Positions 44,449 through 56,419 are shown, counted from the stretch's first letter. The stretch: 64,000 nt of DNA from DASUBV01 sp963725175 (GCA_963725175.1 CAVRXH010000006.1:1736001-1800000); one strand, 5' to 3'. Program-made: numbers and translations. The notes: generated from the sequence alone by a model not told the origin.

Positions 44449-45027
44449 TCAGGCGGAGTACCGCTCGCGGGCCGCGTTGCCGACCGGGCAGCCGCCCGGC
44501 GCGCCCCGGCAGGTGCCGGTGTCGCACAGGCGGCACATCCAGCGCGTCGCGCCTGGGCCGCGCATCAGGGCGACCAGCAGCTTGCCAGTCAGTTCCTCGA
44601 AGGCGACCCGCTCCTGCGGGGCCAGCGCGGCAAGCGCGCCGGTCAGCACTGCCGCGCGTGCGTCGCTGACCTGGCCGGCGGCGGCGCGGCCCGCCTCGGT
44701 GAGCACGATGGCGGTGGACCGGCCGTCCTGGCCGGCCTCCCGCCGCACGTACCCGGACTCCTGCAGCCGGTCCACCAGGCGGACCGTCCCCGATGAGGTC
44801 AGGCCGAGCACCTGGCGCAGCCGGTCCACCGACGGACGGTCCAGGAAGTGCAGCAGCGCCGAGAGCGCGGCCGGCGCCGAGTCGGTCCGCCCGGCGGCGA
44901 CCGCCTCGGCGTCGGCCATCTCGTCGGCGATCATCAGCGACAGCGCGCCCAGCATGTTGGCGGCGCGGTCCAGGCTCGCCGGTTCCCCCGGTCCCGGCGC
45001 CGCTGCCGGCGGCCCGGAGCTAGCCAA
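44449..45027 (-). CDS. MarR family regulator with a C-terminal cysteine cluster
   Basis: About 192 residues from a TTG at 45027; the exact start is uncertain and could be a Met about 20 residues later (MLGALSLM). Winged helix with RPSVDRLRQVLGLTSSGTVR, LVDRLQESGYVRREAGQDGR. The tail WMCRLCDTGTCRG then GCPV carries four cysteines (C-x2-C-x4-C-x6-C), which could bind zinc or a metal cluster, making it a possible redox or metal sensor. Follows the DUF3224 gene by 5 bp, so it is its operon partner. Confidence 0.8.
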   Translation of the reverse strand: MASSGPPAAAPGPGEPASLDRAANMLGALSLMIADEMADAEAVAAGRTDSAPAALSALLHFLDRPSVDRLRQVLGLTSSGTVRLVDRLQESGYVRREAGQDGRSTAIVLTEAGRAAAGQVSDARAAVLTGALAALAPQERVAFEELTGKLLVALMRGPGATRWMCRLCDTGTCRGAPGGCPVGNAARERYSA

Positions 45028-45032
45028 GCCTG

Positions 45033-45431
45033 CTAGCCAAGCTCGTAGTCGAAGGTGAACGTGCCACCGGGGCCGGTCGCCGCCACGGCGAGCCCGCTGC
45101 CGCTCAGCCCGGCCAGCGCGCCGCTGCCCGAGCCGTCGACCACCTGCCACCTGGTCCGCGCCTCCCCGCCGGCGTACTCGCCGTCGGCCTGGAGCACGAA
45201 GCCGCCGTCCCGCCCGGCGAGCTGGCCGGTCATCCGCTGCAGCCCGGTGTGCACGGCGGTGCCGTCGGCCCGGTAGTACATGACCGTCTCGCTGACGCCC
45301 TCCCCCGCGATGTCGCCGGTGAAGTCGAAGGTCATGGTGGCCTTGGTGTGCTTGGTGCCATCGCCGGGCTCGGCGCAGGGCTGCTCGTCCCACGCCTTCA
45401 CCGTGAACGTGCCTTCCGCATGCGCGGTCAT
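45033..45431 (-). CDS. DUF3224 domain protein
   Basis: 132 residues covering one DUF3224 beta-barrel domain: AEGTFTVKAWDEQPCAEPGD, TKATMTFDFTGDIAGEGVSE, MYYRADGTAVHTGLQRMTGQ, GPGGTFTFDYELG. Function unknown; distantly like ligand-binding barrels of the allene-oxide-cyclase type. ATG 45431 has GGGGAGG upstream. First gene of an operon with the MarR gene. Confidence 0.88.
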   Translation of the reverse strand: MTAHAEGTFTVKAWDEQPCAEPGDGTKHTKATMTFDFTGDIAGEGVSETVMYYRADGTAVHTGLQRMTGQLAGRDGGFVLQADGEYAGGEARTRWQVVDGSGSGALAGLSGSGLAVAATGPGGTFTFDYELG

Positions 45432-45451
45432 CGGACACCTCCCCGAATTGG

Positions 45452-45466
45452 TGTGTGACTCACACA
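45452..45466. promoter_or_regulatory. Palindromic operator upstream of DUF3224-marR
   Basis: TGTGTGA-C-TCACACA: two perfect 7-bp arms around one base, 21 bp before the DUF3224 start. Its place in front of an operon that encodes a MarR protein suggests autoregulation. Confidence 0.6.
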
Positions 45467-45556
45467 TTAGCAGTGCCAGCCCAGGGGCCTCCGCCGGCCC
45501 CGGTGACCGGTGCGGACGGCCCGGCCACCGGGAGCTGACGCTGCCTGACGGGCCGC

Positions 45557-45796
45557 TTACAGGTCGGGCGTGAGGACCTCGTGGCTGCCGAGCGAGGCAC
45601 GCAGCAGCGCCTCGGCCGAGTCGATCGCCGCGCGTGCCGTGATCGCGGAGGTATGTGCCCGGTCCAGGGTGCCCAGGCCGATGCAGTCGAAGGCCACCCT
45701 GGCGTCGTGAATCGCCTGCTCGAGCTGCCGGGCCGCCTCACCCAGGTCCACCGGGCCGCCGCCGTTGTGGCCGCTGCCGTTCTCCGGAATGCTCAC
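45557..45796 (-). CDS. Small protein of unknown function
   Basis: 79 residues from GTG 45796 (GGAGG 6 nt upstream). After a Gly/Asn-rich start it is one long amphipathic helix region (LGEAARQLEQAIHDARVAFD, AITARAAIDSAEALLRASLG). A longer frame starting at 45943 has no ribosome site and reads as Arg-rich noise. No family recognised. Confidence 0.6.
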   Translation of the reverse strand: MSIPENGSGHNGGGPVDLGEAARQLEQAIHDARVAFDCIGLGTLDRAHTSAITARAAIDSAEALLRASLGSHEVLTPDL

Positions 45797-46025
45797 CGCG
45801 TCCTCCGTCCGTTGCCGCGCTGTCCATGGCTGCGCCGTCGTCCGTTGCCGCGCCGGGCGTGCCGCCCGAGCCACGCCTGAGGTGCCCAGCCAGCCGGCTG
45901 TCATGCAAAGTTCTACCGGTATCCGCCGTGTCGCGTAAGGCAATCACGGCCGGGCGGAGGCCAGGCCGGCCGGAGAAATACGATGGAGACATCTCTAGCC
46001 AGCACCGCACGAGGATGTGCCGCAG

Positions 46026-47678
<1,653 letters not shown>

Positions 47679-47685
47679 GCGGGCC

Positions 47686-49095
<1,410 letters not shown>

Positions 49096-49108
49096 CGGGC
49101 CCAGACGC

Positions 49109-49149
49109 CAGCAGGGTCCCGCGCCCTGGGTGAGCGCGGGACCCTGCTG
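49109..49149. terminator. Bidirectional terminator between fumC and the NlpC/P60 gene
   Basis: Perfect 16-bp stem CAGCAGGGTCCCGCGC (49109-49124) with 49134-49149 and a 9-nt loop, placed between two converging genes. No long T-run. Confidence 0.85.
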
Positions 49150-49167
49150 TTGCTGCCTGCTGGCTGG

Positions 49168-49713
49168 CTACCGACGTACCTCGAAGTACATCGTGGGGTG
49201 CCACCAGCGGTTCATCCGGTGGAACCCGATGGTCGTGCCGGGGCGGGCCGCCCCGTACGTCCACTGGCCGTGGTCGAACAGCTCCACGTGCCCGCTGCCG
49301 AAGAACGCCAGGTCACCCCGGTGCGCCTCGGACTTGCGGATCCGGATGAGGTGCCAGCTGCCTAGCATGCCCTCGGTGGTCCGCGGCAGGTGCACGCCGC
49401 GGGACCTGAAGGCCGCGTAGACGAGCCCGGAGCAGTCGAACCCGTGCGGGCCGGTGCCACCCCAGATGTAGGGCTTGCGGTGCTGGTGCTGCGCCCACCG
49501 CCAGACGCTCATCCGCAGCCGCCGCCGGGCGGCGGCCGCCTTGGCCCTGGATGCCGCGCTGCCCGCCGTGGCGGGCCTGGCCGCTGCCTGGGCCTGGCTG
49601 GCCGAGGTAACCGCCGCGTGCGCGGCGACCGGCTCGGCGACGCCCAGCGAGGTCAGCGCCAGGGCGGTGGCGACCACCGGAACGCGCGCACCCGCGCGCA
49701 GGCCGGGGGCCAT
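49168..49713 (-). CDS. Secreted NlpC/P60 peptidoglycan endopeptidase
   Basis: 181 residues. Signal peptide (PVVATALALTSLGVAEPVAAHA), Ala/Arg-rich linker, then NlpC/P60: PYIWGGTGPHGFDCSGLVYA (catalytic Cys), HRGDLAFFGSGHVELF (catalytic His) and a final polar residue region. Cleaves peptide stems of the cell wall. Starts immediately after the stop of the transglycosylase-like gene, so the two wall enzymes are made together. Confidence 0.92.
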   Translation of the reverse strand: MAPGLRAGARVPVVATALALTSLGVAEPVAAHAAVTSASQAQAAARPATAGSAASRAKAAAARRRLRMSVWRWAQHQHRKPYIWGGTGPHGFDCSGLVYAAFRSRGVHLPRTTEGMLGSWHLIRIRKSEAHRGDLAFFGSGHVELFDHGQWTYGAARPGTTIGFHRMNRWWHPTMYFEVRR

Positions 49714-50388
49714 TTAGTACCACCCCGCTGATTCCTCGTGCGCCCAGGCACCGCAGGGCGAGCCGTAGCTCCCCTTGATGTAGCCAAGGCCCCACTTGAT
49801 CTGGGTCGCCGCGTCGGTCTCCCAGTCCGGGCCCGCGCTGGCCATCTTCGAGCCGGGCATCGCCTGCGGGATGCCGTAGGCCCCCGAGCTCGGGTTATCG
49901 GCGGTGGTGCTCCAGCCGCTCTCTCGTGACCACAGGTCGTTCAGGCACGAGAACTGCGAGGATGACCAGCCATAGGAGCCGAGCATCGCCTGCGCGATCG
50001 CCTGCGGGGAGCCGCTGGCCGCCGCCGTGGCGGCTGGCCGGCTGATGGCCGGGGTGCTGGCGGCGAGCTTGGCCGCCCGCGCCCGGGCCGCGGCCCGGGC
50101 GCGGGCCCTTGCCGCTGCGCGGGCGCTGGCGGCCCGCCGGGCCGCGGCGGCCTGCGCCTGTGCGTGCTGAGCCTGGAAATCGGCCAGCGCCGGGCCGAGC
50201 CGGGAGCGGCTGGCCGCCGCCCTATTGCCGCTGGCGCTGGTGCTGGTGACCTGCTGAGCGCCGGCCGGGGTGTCCTGCAAGACCAGTGCGCCGGCGGCGG
50301 CACCCGCCGTCAGCACTGACGAGCAGGCCACGGTGATCGTGATTTTGGAGGGTTTGAAGCGTCGGGAATGTCTGTGCTGCGCGGACAA
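49714..50388 (-). CDS. Secreted transglycosylase-like protein, copy 1
   Basis: 224 residues. N-terminal signal/anchor (ITVACSSVLTAGAAAGALVL), an Ala/Arg-rich helical linker, and a ~75-residue C-terminal domain (FSCLNDLWSRESGWSTTADN; SGAYGIPQAMPGSKMASAGP; IKWGLGYIKGSYGSPCGAWA). The Glu in WSRESGW and the AYGIPQ motif are like those of SLT/RPF-type wall lytic enzymes. The same C-terminal domain recurs in the 50850 gene. Coupled to NlpC/P60. Confidence 0.85.
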   Translation of the reverse strand: MSAQHRHSRRFKPSKITITVACSSVLTAGAAAGALVLQDTPAGAQQVTSTSASGNRAAASRSRLGPALADFQAQHAQAQAAAARRAASARAAARARARAAARARAAKLAASTPAISRPAATAAASGSPQAIAQAMLGSYGWSSSQFSCLNDLWSRESGWSTTADNPSSGAYGIPQAMPGSKMASAGPDWETDAATQIKWGLGYIKGSYGSPCGAWAHEESAGWY

Positions 50389-50849
50389 GATCTGCCTCTG
50401 GTCAAAGCGCGTGGAATGCGCGCCCCGCGTCCACCCAGGGCACTGCCGGCCTGAGATCGGCAGGACAGCGGCGCGCGGACGGATCGCGGGTCAAGGCGGG
50501 CCGAGGTTCTCGACGGCCGTCTCAGGCGCTGGGTGCTTCCGCATCAACATTGCATGCGGCCGGGCAGCTTGCCGAGCGAATCCGACTTGAATCAGGCCGT
50601 GAAGAATGTCACACGGCCCCGGATCCGGGCGTAATATTGGCCGATCAGATGGGCATCTACCTGCTCTGATGCCTTTTCGATGACCACTTTCATGACGCCA
50701 AATTTCCCCTGTGATTCGCGTCACAAAAGGCGTCGTGATGTCCGTTTTTTTATCCGTTGTTGCCCCGTTGTGATCTGCGGGGCGACTTACAAATATGTAA
50801 TTATGGTCAGCAGTGCGTAATTTCGCGAGCACGCATCGCTAATCGCCGG
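50389..50849. other. 461-bp gene-free leader region of the transglycosylase-NlpC operon
   Basis: AT-rich from about 50680 to 50830, more GC-rich towards the gene. It contains a CRP-type site (annotated separately). I looked for the c-di-AMP (ydaO-type) riboswitch that precedes wall-hydrolase genes in some actinobacteria and could not match its conserved elements. An open frame at 50491-50832 on the minus strand lacks coding character. Confidence 0.5.
50710..50725. promoter_or_regulatory. CRP/FNR-type binding site
   Basis: TGTGA-TTCGCG-TCACA is a perfect match to the cAMP-receptor-protein consensus TGTGA-N6-TCACA. It lies in the leader of the transglycosylase/NlpC genes, 322 bp before the start codon, and about 125 bp after the end of the paralogous 50850 gene. 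A half-site TGTGATC also lies upstream of the 50850 gene (about 51613-51619). M. tuberculosis CRP (Rv3676) is known to activate rpfA, a related wall enzyme. Confidence 0.7.
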
Positions 50850-51500
50850 TCAGTACCAGCCGTGCGCCTGCCAGAAGGACCAGGCGTCGCACGGGCTGCC
50901 ATAGCGGCCCTTGATGTAGCCCAGGCCCCACTTGATCTGCGTGGTGGGACTGGTCTGCCAGTCCGGGCCCGCGCTGGCCATCTTGGAGCCCGGCAGGGCC
51001 TGCGGGATGCCGTACGCGCCGCTGGCGTTCTCGGCGTTATAGCGCCAGCCGCTCTCCCTGGACCAGATGTCGTCCAGGCAGCCGTACTGGCCCGACGCGC
51101 TGAAGCCGAACGAGGGCAGCAGCTTGTAGGCGATCGACTGCGCGGTGCCGGGGTCCGGCGGCGGCTCGTCCACGATCGGCGCGGGGCCGCCGCCGCTGCT
51201 GGCGGCCGTGGTCGGCGCGGGCGCGGCGGCCAGCTTCGGCGAGCTGGCCACGTTCATCGTCCGGGATGCCGCGTCCAGCAGGATCATGTGCTGGCGCTCC
51301 TGCTCCAGGATCTTCGCGGCGGGGCTGTTCTGCAGGTCCGCCGCGGCCACCCCGACGGGGTCGGTCGGGCCGCCCTCCGCGCGCAGGGCGGCGTACGCCC
51401 CGGCGGTGATCGCCAGGATCGCGGCCATCGAGGTGGCCATGAAAACGCCAACGCGCCGGTTCGCGCGCTTGGCAGGCAACCGTCTCCGGTGCTCCGACAA
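50850..51500 (-). CDS. Secreted transglycosylase-like protein, copy 2
   Basis: 216 residues. Basic N-terminus and membrane/signal segment (VGVFMATSMAAILAITAGAY), a helical region, Pro-rich linker, and the same C-terminal domain as copy 1 (GCLDDIWSRESGWRYNAENA; SGAYGIPQALPGSKMASAGP; IKWGLGYIKGRYGSPCDAWS). The N-terminal halves differ, so the copies are old. The upstream gap to 51748 is AT-richer and holds a probable CRP half-site. Confidence 0.85.
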   Translation of the reverse strand: MSEHRRRLPAKRANRRVGVFMATSMAAILAITAGAYAALRAEGGPTDPVGVAAADLQNSPAAKILEQERQHMILLDAASRTMNVASSPKLAAAPAPTTAASSGGGPAPIVDEPPPDPGTAQSIAYKLLPSFGFSASGQYGCLDDIWSRESGWRYNAENASGAYGIPQALPGSKMASAGPDWQTSPTTQIKWGLGYIKGRYGSPCDAWSFWQAHGWY

Positions 51501-51748
51501 TGCGGTCCTTCCGTCGGCCAGACGAACGGCCTAAGGCTGCCAGAATCGCGGGTCCCGGCAGGGCATTTCCGGGGAAAAAGCCGCGCCGCCAGCCGGCAAT
51601 GGCGGTTTCGCGGATCACAGTTTGGCAATACGTGTTCATTCAGTTACTTAAAGTGATTACCAGGAATGATCTCGGGCGGGCGGGGCGGTTTCGCTGGGGC
51701 GGGAGGGCGGATACCTTCTGGGCATGAGGACGGGGACGGAGCATGGTC

Positions 51749-52504
51749 ATGGCTAGTCAGCGGCGGTCGTGGCAGCTCGACGCCGGCGACCCGGCGGCGG
51801 TGCTCGCCGGAGCGCGGCGCGCGTTGTTCGTCATGGTCGGCGTGCTGGCGCTGCTGTGGATCATCCAGATCATCAACTGGGCGGACGGCTACCGGCTGAC
51901 CATGGAGTTCGGCATCCAGGGCCGGGACGTGGCGAGCCTGCCCGACATCCTCACCGCCCCGTTCCTGCACTTCAGCTGGGCGCACATCGAGGGCAACTCG
52001 GGGCCGCTGTTCATCTTCGGCTTCCTGGCGGCCTACCGGGGGGTGGCGAAGTTCGCCGCCGTGACCGCGATCGTCGTGGTGACTAGCGGGCTGGCGGCCT
52101 GGTTCGCGGAGAACTCGCACACGGTCGGGGCCGGGGCCAGCGGCGTGGTGTTCGGCTACTTCGGCTACATCATGGTCCGCGGTTTCTTCGACCGGCACGT
52201 GATCGACATGCTGGTCGGCGCGGTCATGGCGCTGTGCTTCGCCTACCAGTTCACGGTGCTTCTGCCGCATGCCGGCATCGGCTGGCAGGCACACATCGGC
52301 GGGCTGGCCGGCGGCGTGCTGGCCGGAGCGCTGCTGCGAGACCGGCGGCCGGGCAAGGCAGGCGGCGGACGGGCACCGGGGAGCGGCGCCGGCGGGCGCG
52401 GCAAGCCTGCCGTCGGGACTGGCGGGAGCGCCGGGACCGACACCTCTGTCTCTACCGGCCCGCGCGCCGGGCTCCATCAGCAGCTCGACGACCTCGGCCT
52501 GTAG
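51749..52504 (+). CDS. Rhomboid-family intramembrane serine protease
   Basis: 251 residues, six membrane segments. Catalytic serine in VGAGASGVVFGYFGYIMVRG, catalytic histidine in IGWQAHIGGLAGGVLAGALL and the oxyanion Asn/His region HFSWAHIEGNSGPLF. Cleaves membrane helices. Hydrophilic Gly/Arg-rich C-terminal tail. ATG 51749 fits GGAG 7 nt upstream better than the ATG at 51743. Confidence 0.92.
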   Translation: MASQRRSWQLDAGDPAAVLAGARRALFVMVGVLALLWIIQIINWADGYRLTMEFGIQGRDVASLPDILTAPFLHFSWAHIEGNSGPLFIFGFLAAYRGVAKFAAVTAIVVVTSGLAAWFAENSHTVGAGASGVVFGYFGYIMVRGFFDRHVIDMLVGAVMALCFAYQFTVLLPHAGIGWQAHIGGLAGGVLAGALLRDRRPGKAGGGRAPGSGAGGRGKPAVGTGGSAGTDTSVSTGPRAGLHQQLDDLGL

Positions 52505-52567
52505 GCACCCAGGGCCGGCGGGCTGCCGGGTTGGGCCGGGGCGCGCGCCGCCCCTAGAGTCGGCTGC

Positions 52568-53901
52568 ATGTCCCGCGAGCCGCAGTCACCGCCAGCGAGC
52601 CTGTGGCGGCACCGCGACTTCATGATGCTGTGGGCGGGCCAGTCCATCAGCGAGCTGGGCTCCTCGGTCACCCTGGTGGCCCTGCCCCTGTGTGCCGTGG
52701 TGCTGCTGCACGCCAGTACGTTCCAGGTGGGACTGCTTTCCGCGCTGTCTACCCTGCCGTTCCTGCTCATCGCGCTGCCGGCCGGGATGGTCGTGGACCG
52801 GGTCGCGCGGCGGCGGCTGATGATCTCCTGCGACGCGTTCCGGATGCTGGTCATCGGATCGGTGCCGGTAGTCGGCGCACTGGGCTGGCTGACGCTGGGC
52901 CAGTTGTTCACAGTCGCGCTGCTGGCCGGCGTCGCGACGGTCTTCTTCGACGTGGCCTACCAGAGCTACCTGCCAGGCCTGATCGGCCGCGACCAGCTCG
53001 CCGACGGCAACGGGAAGCTGGCGGCCACCCAGTCGTTCGCCCAGGTGGCCGGGCCGAGCCTGGGCGGGGTCCTGTACGGGCTGCTGCGCGCGGGCGCGAT
53101 GACCGCCGATGCGGTGTCCTACGCGCTGTCCACCGCGGCGACGCTCGCCATCAGGACTCCCGAGCCGCGGCCCGAGGCGCTCCCGGCGACCGCCGGCGCG
53201 GCCGGCCCAGGCTGCGGGCCGAGTTCCTGGCCGGGCTGAAGTTCATCGCGAGAAACCCGATCCTGCGCAAGATCGCGGCCTGCACCGCGACGGCCAACCT
53301 GTTCAACTCCATGGCCTTCGCGCTTGAGGTCGTCTACCTGATCCGGGTGCTGCATGTCCGGCCGGAGCTGACCGGGGTGCTGCTGGCCGCGGGCAGCATC
53401 GGCGGGGTGATCGGCGGCGTCCTGGCCGGGCCGTTCACCCGGCGGATCGGCTCAGCCAGGATCATCTGGGTGTCGATCCTCGGGTTCGGCGTCCTTGGCC
53501 TGCTGATGCCGCTCGCCGAGCCGGGGTGGCGAGTCCTGCTTGTCCCCGCCGGGATGTTCGGCTTCACCTTCTCCGGCGTGCTCTACAACATCGCCCAGCT
53601 CAGCTTCCGCCAGGCGATCTGCCCGCCCGAGCTGCTCGGCCGGCTCAACGCGGCGATCCGCTGGGTGGTCTGGGGCACGCTGCCGCTCGGCGGGCTCATC
53701 GGCGGCGCGGTCGGCCAGGGGCTCGGCGTCAGGACCACGGTGTGGATCGGCGTCACCGGAAGCTGGCTGGCCGGGCTATGGGTGTACTTCTCGCCGCTGC
53801 GCACCATGCGCGACATCCCCGCCGCGCCCGGGACGGGCGGCGGAGACGGGGCGACCAGCGCGGCCGGGCCGCCGGCCGCCGGACTGCCGGAACTGACCTG
53901 A
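52568..53901 (+). pseudogene. MFS transporter (12 TM), frame broken near the middle
   Basis: About 444 residues when the two frames are joined. First part: FMMLWAGQSISELGSSVTLV to STAATLAIRTPEP. Second part: RLRAEFLAGLKFIARNPILR to the stop at 53901. At the joint the first frame gives PGCGPSSWPG and a stop, while the second gives the usual inter-domain loop of MFS exporters, so one base is missing near 53195-53212. It resembles the macrolide-efflux/enterobactin-exporter type of MFS. Substrate unknown. Confidence 0.8.
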
Positions 53902-53926
53902 ACTGACCTGAACTGCCGGAGCTGAC

Positions 53927-54838
53927 ATGACCAGTGACCACGCCGGAACGCCGCGCACCGCGATCGTGGACGGTCACCACCACGTGTGGGACCTGACCGT
54001 CCGCCCCCAGCCCTGGCTGGACAGCCATCCCGACCTGGCGCCGCTGCGCCGGAAGTTCAGCATGGCCGATCTCGCGCCGCTGGCGGCCGCCGCCGGGGTG
54101 ACCGCCACGGTGGTCATCCAGACCATGCCCGGACCCGGCGAGACCCCGGAGATGCTGGCCCTGGCGGCCAGCGACCCGCTGGTCGCCGCCGTGGTGGGCT
54201 GGACGGACCTGACCGCGCCGGACATCGCGGACGTGCTCGCCGGGCTGCTCGCGCTGCCGCACGGCGAGCACCTGGCGGGCATCAGGCACCCGGCCCTGAT
54301 CGAGCCCGACGCGGACTGGCATGACCAGCCCGAGGTGCGGCGCGGCATGGCGGCGCTCGGCGCGACCGGGCTCAGCTACGACGTGGTCGGCCGCCAGGAG
54401 CAGTTCCCGTCGGCGGCGCGGGCCGCGGCGGCCGTGCCCGACACCCTGTTCGTGCTTGACCACTTCGGCAACGTAGAGGTCGAGCCGGTCATGGACGCGG
54501 CATGGGTGGCGGCGTTCCGGCACTTCGGCGCGCTGCCCAACACGGTCGCCAAGCTGTCCGGGATCCTCAACGTGCCGGCCCCGGACCGGCCCGCTCCTGG
54601 CCGGGGCGACGGCTCAGGCCCCCCGCCGGTCGCGCACCTGAGGCCGTACGTGGACCTCATGCTGGAGAACTTCGGGCCGGACCGGATGCTGTTCGGGTCC
54701 GACTGGCCGGTGTCCACGATCGGCGCGCCCTACGATCACGTCGTCGAGACGGCGCGAGCGCTGATCAGCGAGCTGAGCCCGGCCGAGCAGGAGCAGATCC
54801 TGAGCGGCACGGCGCGGCGGGTCTACCGGCTCGGCTGA
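53927..54838 (+). CDS. Amidohydrolase-2 family (TIM-barrel metal hydrolase)
   Basis: 303 residues of the COG3618 kind (L-fuconolactonase / 2-pyrone-4,6-dicarboxylate lactonase): N-terminal metal motif VDGHHHVWDL, FVLDHFGNVEVEPV, TVAKLSGILNV and LLFGSDWPVSTIGAPYDHVV near the end. Probably a cytosolic lactonase. Start ATG 53927 after GGAG. A short 10-bp tandem repeat precedes it (about 53888-53908). Converges on the phosphatase gene. Confidence 0.9.
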   Translation: MTSDHAGTPRTAIVDGHHHVWDLTVRPQPWLDSHPDLAPLRRKFSMADLAPLAAAAGVTATVVIQTMPGPGETPEMLALAASDPLVAAVVGWTDLTAPDIADVLAGLLALPHGEHLAGIRHPALIEPDADWHDQPEVRRGMAALGATGLSYDVVGRQEQFPSAARAAAAVPDTLFVLDHFGNVEVEPVMDAAWVAAFRHFGALPNTVAKLSGILNVPAPDRPAPGRGDGSGPPPVAHLRPYVDLMLENFGPDRMLFGSDWPVSTIGAPYDHVVETARALISELSPAEQEQILSGTARRVYRLG

Positions 54839-54848
54839 GCCGGCTCGG

Positions 54849-56219
54849 TTACCCGCTGGACCGGAACCGGGCGAGCACCAGGGTGATGTCGTCCTCACCC
54901 TGCTGGCGCAGCGCGCTGGTGACCGCCGAGCAGGCGCCGCCAAGTCCCTGCTGGCGGCTGGCCAGGGCCAGGCCGAGCGCATGCCGCAGCGCCGCCATCC
55001 CGTCATCGAGCGACCGTGACCGGCTCTCCACCAGGCCGTCGGTATACAGGGCCAGCGCGGCGCCCGGCGGCAGGGTGATCTCGACCGGCTGGAACGCCTC
55101 AGCGCCAAGCCCGAGCGGCAGGCCCGGCGGCAGCTCAATGATCCGGGTGCCGCGCCCGTCGGCCAGCACCGGCGGCAGGTGCCCGGCCGTGGCGATCACG
55201 CACGAGCTGTCGGCCGGGTCGAGCACCGCGATCACGCAGGTGGCGAACGGCGCCCCGGTCATGCCCGCCGCCATCCGGTCCAGCCGGCTCAGCACCTGGG
55301 CCGGCGGCAGCCCGAGGTCGGCCAGCGTGTGCGCGGCCGTCCTGAGCTGGATCATCACCGCCGCCGCCTCGGGGCCGTGGCCCATCGCGTCGCCGACGAT
55401 CAGCGCGGCCCGGCCGCCGGACAGCGGCACGATGTCATGCCAGTCGCCGCCGACCACGCTCGCGCCGACCGGCAGGTACCGCTGGGCGACTTCCAGCCCC
55501 GGCGGCACCTCCGGCTTGGCCGGCAGCATGCCGCGCTGCAGGGCCAGCGCGATCCGGCGTTCCCGGTGATAGAGCCTCGCGTTGTCCATGCAGACCGCCG
55601 CGCGGGCGGCGAGCTGCGTGGCCATCGCGAGATCCGCGGCGCCGAACGGGGCGCTGCCCGCCGCCCGGCCGAACGTCGCGCAGCCCACCACCTGACCGCG
55701 CGCCGCGAGCGGCAGCGCCAGGAACGAGGTATAGATGGCGAGGAACTCCTGGCCGCCGGGGCGGCGGCTAAGCCGTTCGGCGGTGCCCTCATCGAGATGG
55801 CTGAACACGATCGGCCGGCCCGTGGCCATCGCCTGCCGACTGGGCGAGTCCTCGTCGAGCACGATGACCTCGCCGGGGCGCAGCATCTCGTCGGTCGCGT
55901 CCGCCGACTGGCCCGCCAGCCTGGCCACGATCCGCCGCACCACCGCCTCCTGCCAGGAGCCGTGCGGCACCGGCTCGTCGGCGGCCATCATCCGCTCGGG
56001 CACGAAGATGGCGGCCGCGTCGGCCAGGGCGGGAACGGCCGCGTGCACCGCCTCCCGCGCCGTCTGGATCAGGTCGAGCGTGGTGCCGATGTTCGCGATC
56101 GCCTCGGTCAGCGACCCGTGATCATGCGGTGCCACCGGGCGGGCAAGGTCGTCCAGGTCCACGCCGTGATCGGCCCCTGGGCGTTCGGTTCCGGGCAGCA
56201 TCCCGCCGTCCCCGGCCAT
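54849..56219 (-). CDS. GAF-domain PP2C/SpoIIE-type serine phosphatase
   Basis: 456 residues. GAF-like sensor region (LDLIQTAREAVHAAVPALAD to MDNARLYHRERRIALALQRG) followed by the PP2C/SpoIIE catalytic domain: VGGDWHDIVPL, ALIVGDAMGHGPEAAAVMIQ, LALYTDGLVESRSRSLDDGM and the final EDDITLVLARF, all metal-binding aspartates present. Such phosphatases act on anti-sigma-factor antagonists. Start ATG 56219 with GGTGGAG 6 nt upstream; an open frame to 56312 has no ribosome site. No anti-sigma partner seen nearby. Confidence 0.92.
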   Translation of the reverse strand: MAGDGGMLPGTERPGADHGVDLDDLARPVAPHDHGSLTEAIANIGTTLDLIQTAREAVHAAVPALADAAAIFVPERMMAADEPVPHGSWQEAVVRRIVARLAGQSADATDEMLRPGEVIVLDEDSPSRQAMATGRPIVFSHLDEGTAERLSRRPGGQEFLAIYTSFLALPLAARGQVVGCATFGRAAGSAPFGAADLAMATQLAARAAVCMDNARLYHRERRIALALQRGMLPAKPEVPPGLEVAQRYLPVGASVVGGDWHDIVPLSGGRAALIVGDAMGHGPEAAAVMIQLRTAAHTLADLGLPPAQVLSRLDRMAAGMTGAPFATCVIAVLDPADSSCVIATAGHLPPVLADGRGTRIIELPPGLPLGLGAEAFQPVEITLPPGAALALYTDGLVESRSRSLDDGMAALRHALGLALASRQQGLGGACSAVTSALRQQGEDDITLVLARFRSSG

Positions 56220-56419
56220 TGGTAACTCCACCAGCACCTGCACCAACCTTGGCGATGAGCGGTCCGGGTGAGCGCGTATCTGAGGTACAGCGGCGGCCGT
56301 CTGGTGCGCCATCCCGGCCGACTGCGGCGAGTACCGTCAGATACCATGCAAACACGAAATGTATCGCACTATCGACCACAAGATAAACCGGAACACCGGT
56401 CGGGAGAAGGGGCGGCGTG

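Noticed and set aside
45797..45943. N-terminal extension of the small 45557 protein
   Set aside because: Arg-rich, lacks a ribosome site; the GTG at 45796 has a good one.
50491..50832. Minus-strand frame of 113 codons in the transglycosylase leader
   Set aside because: No ribosome site, AT-rich promoter-like sequence, no recognisable domain.
50389..50849. c-di-AMP riboswitch before the wall-hydrolase genes
   Set aside because: Checked for the conserved core elements and did not find them; only the CRP-type site is clear.
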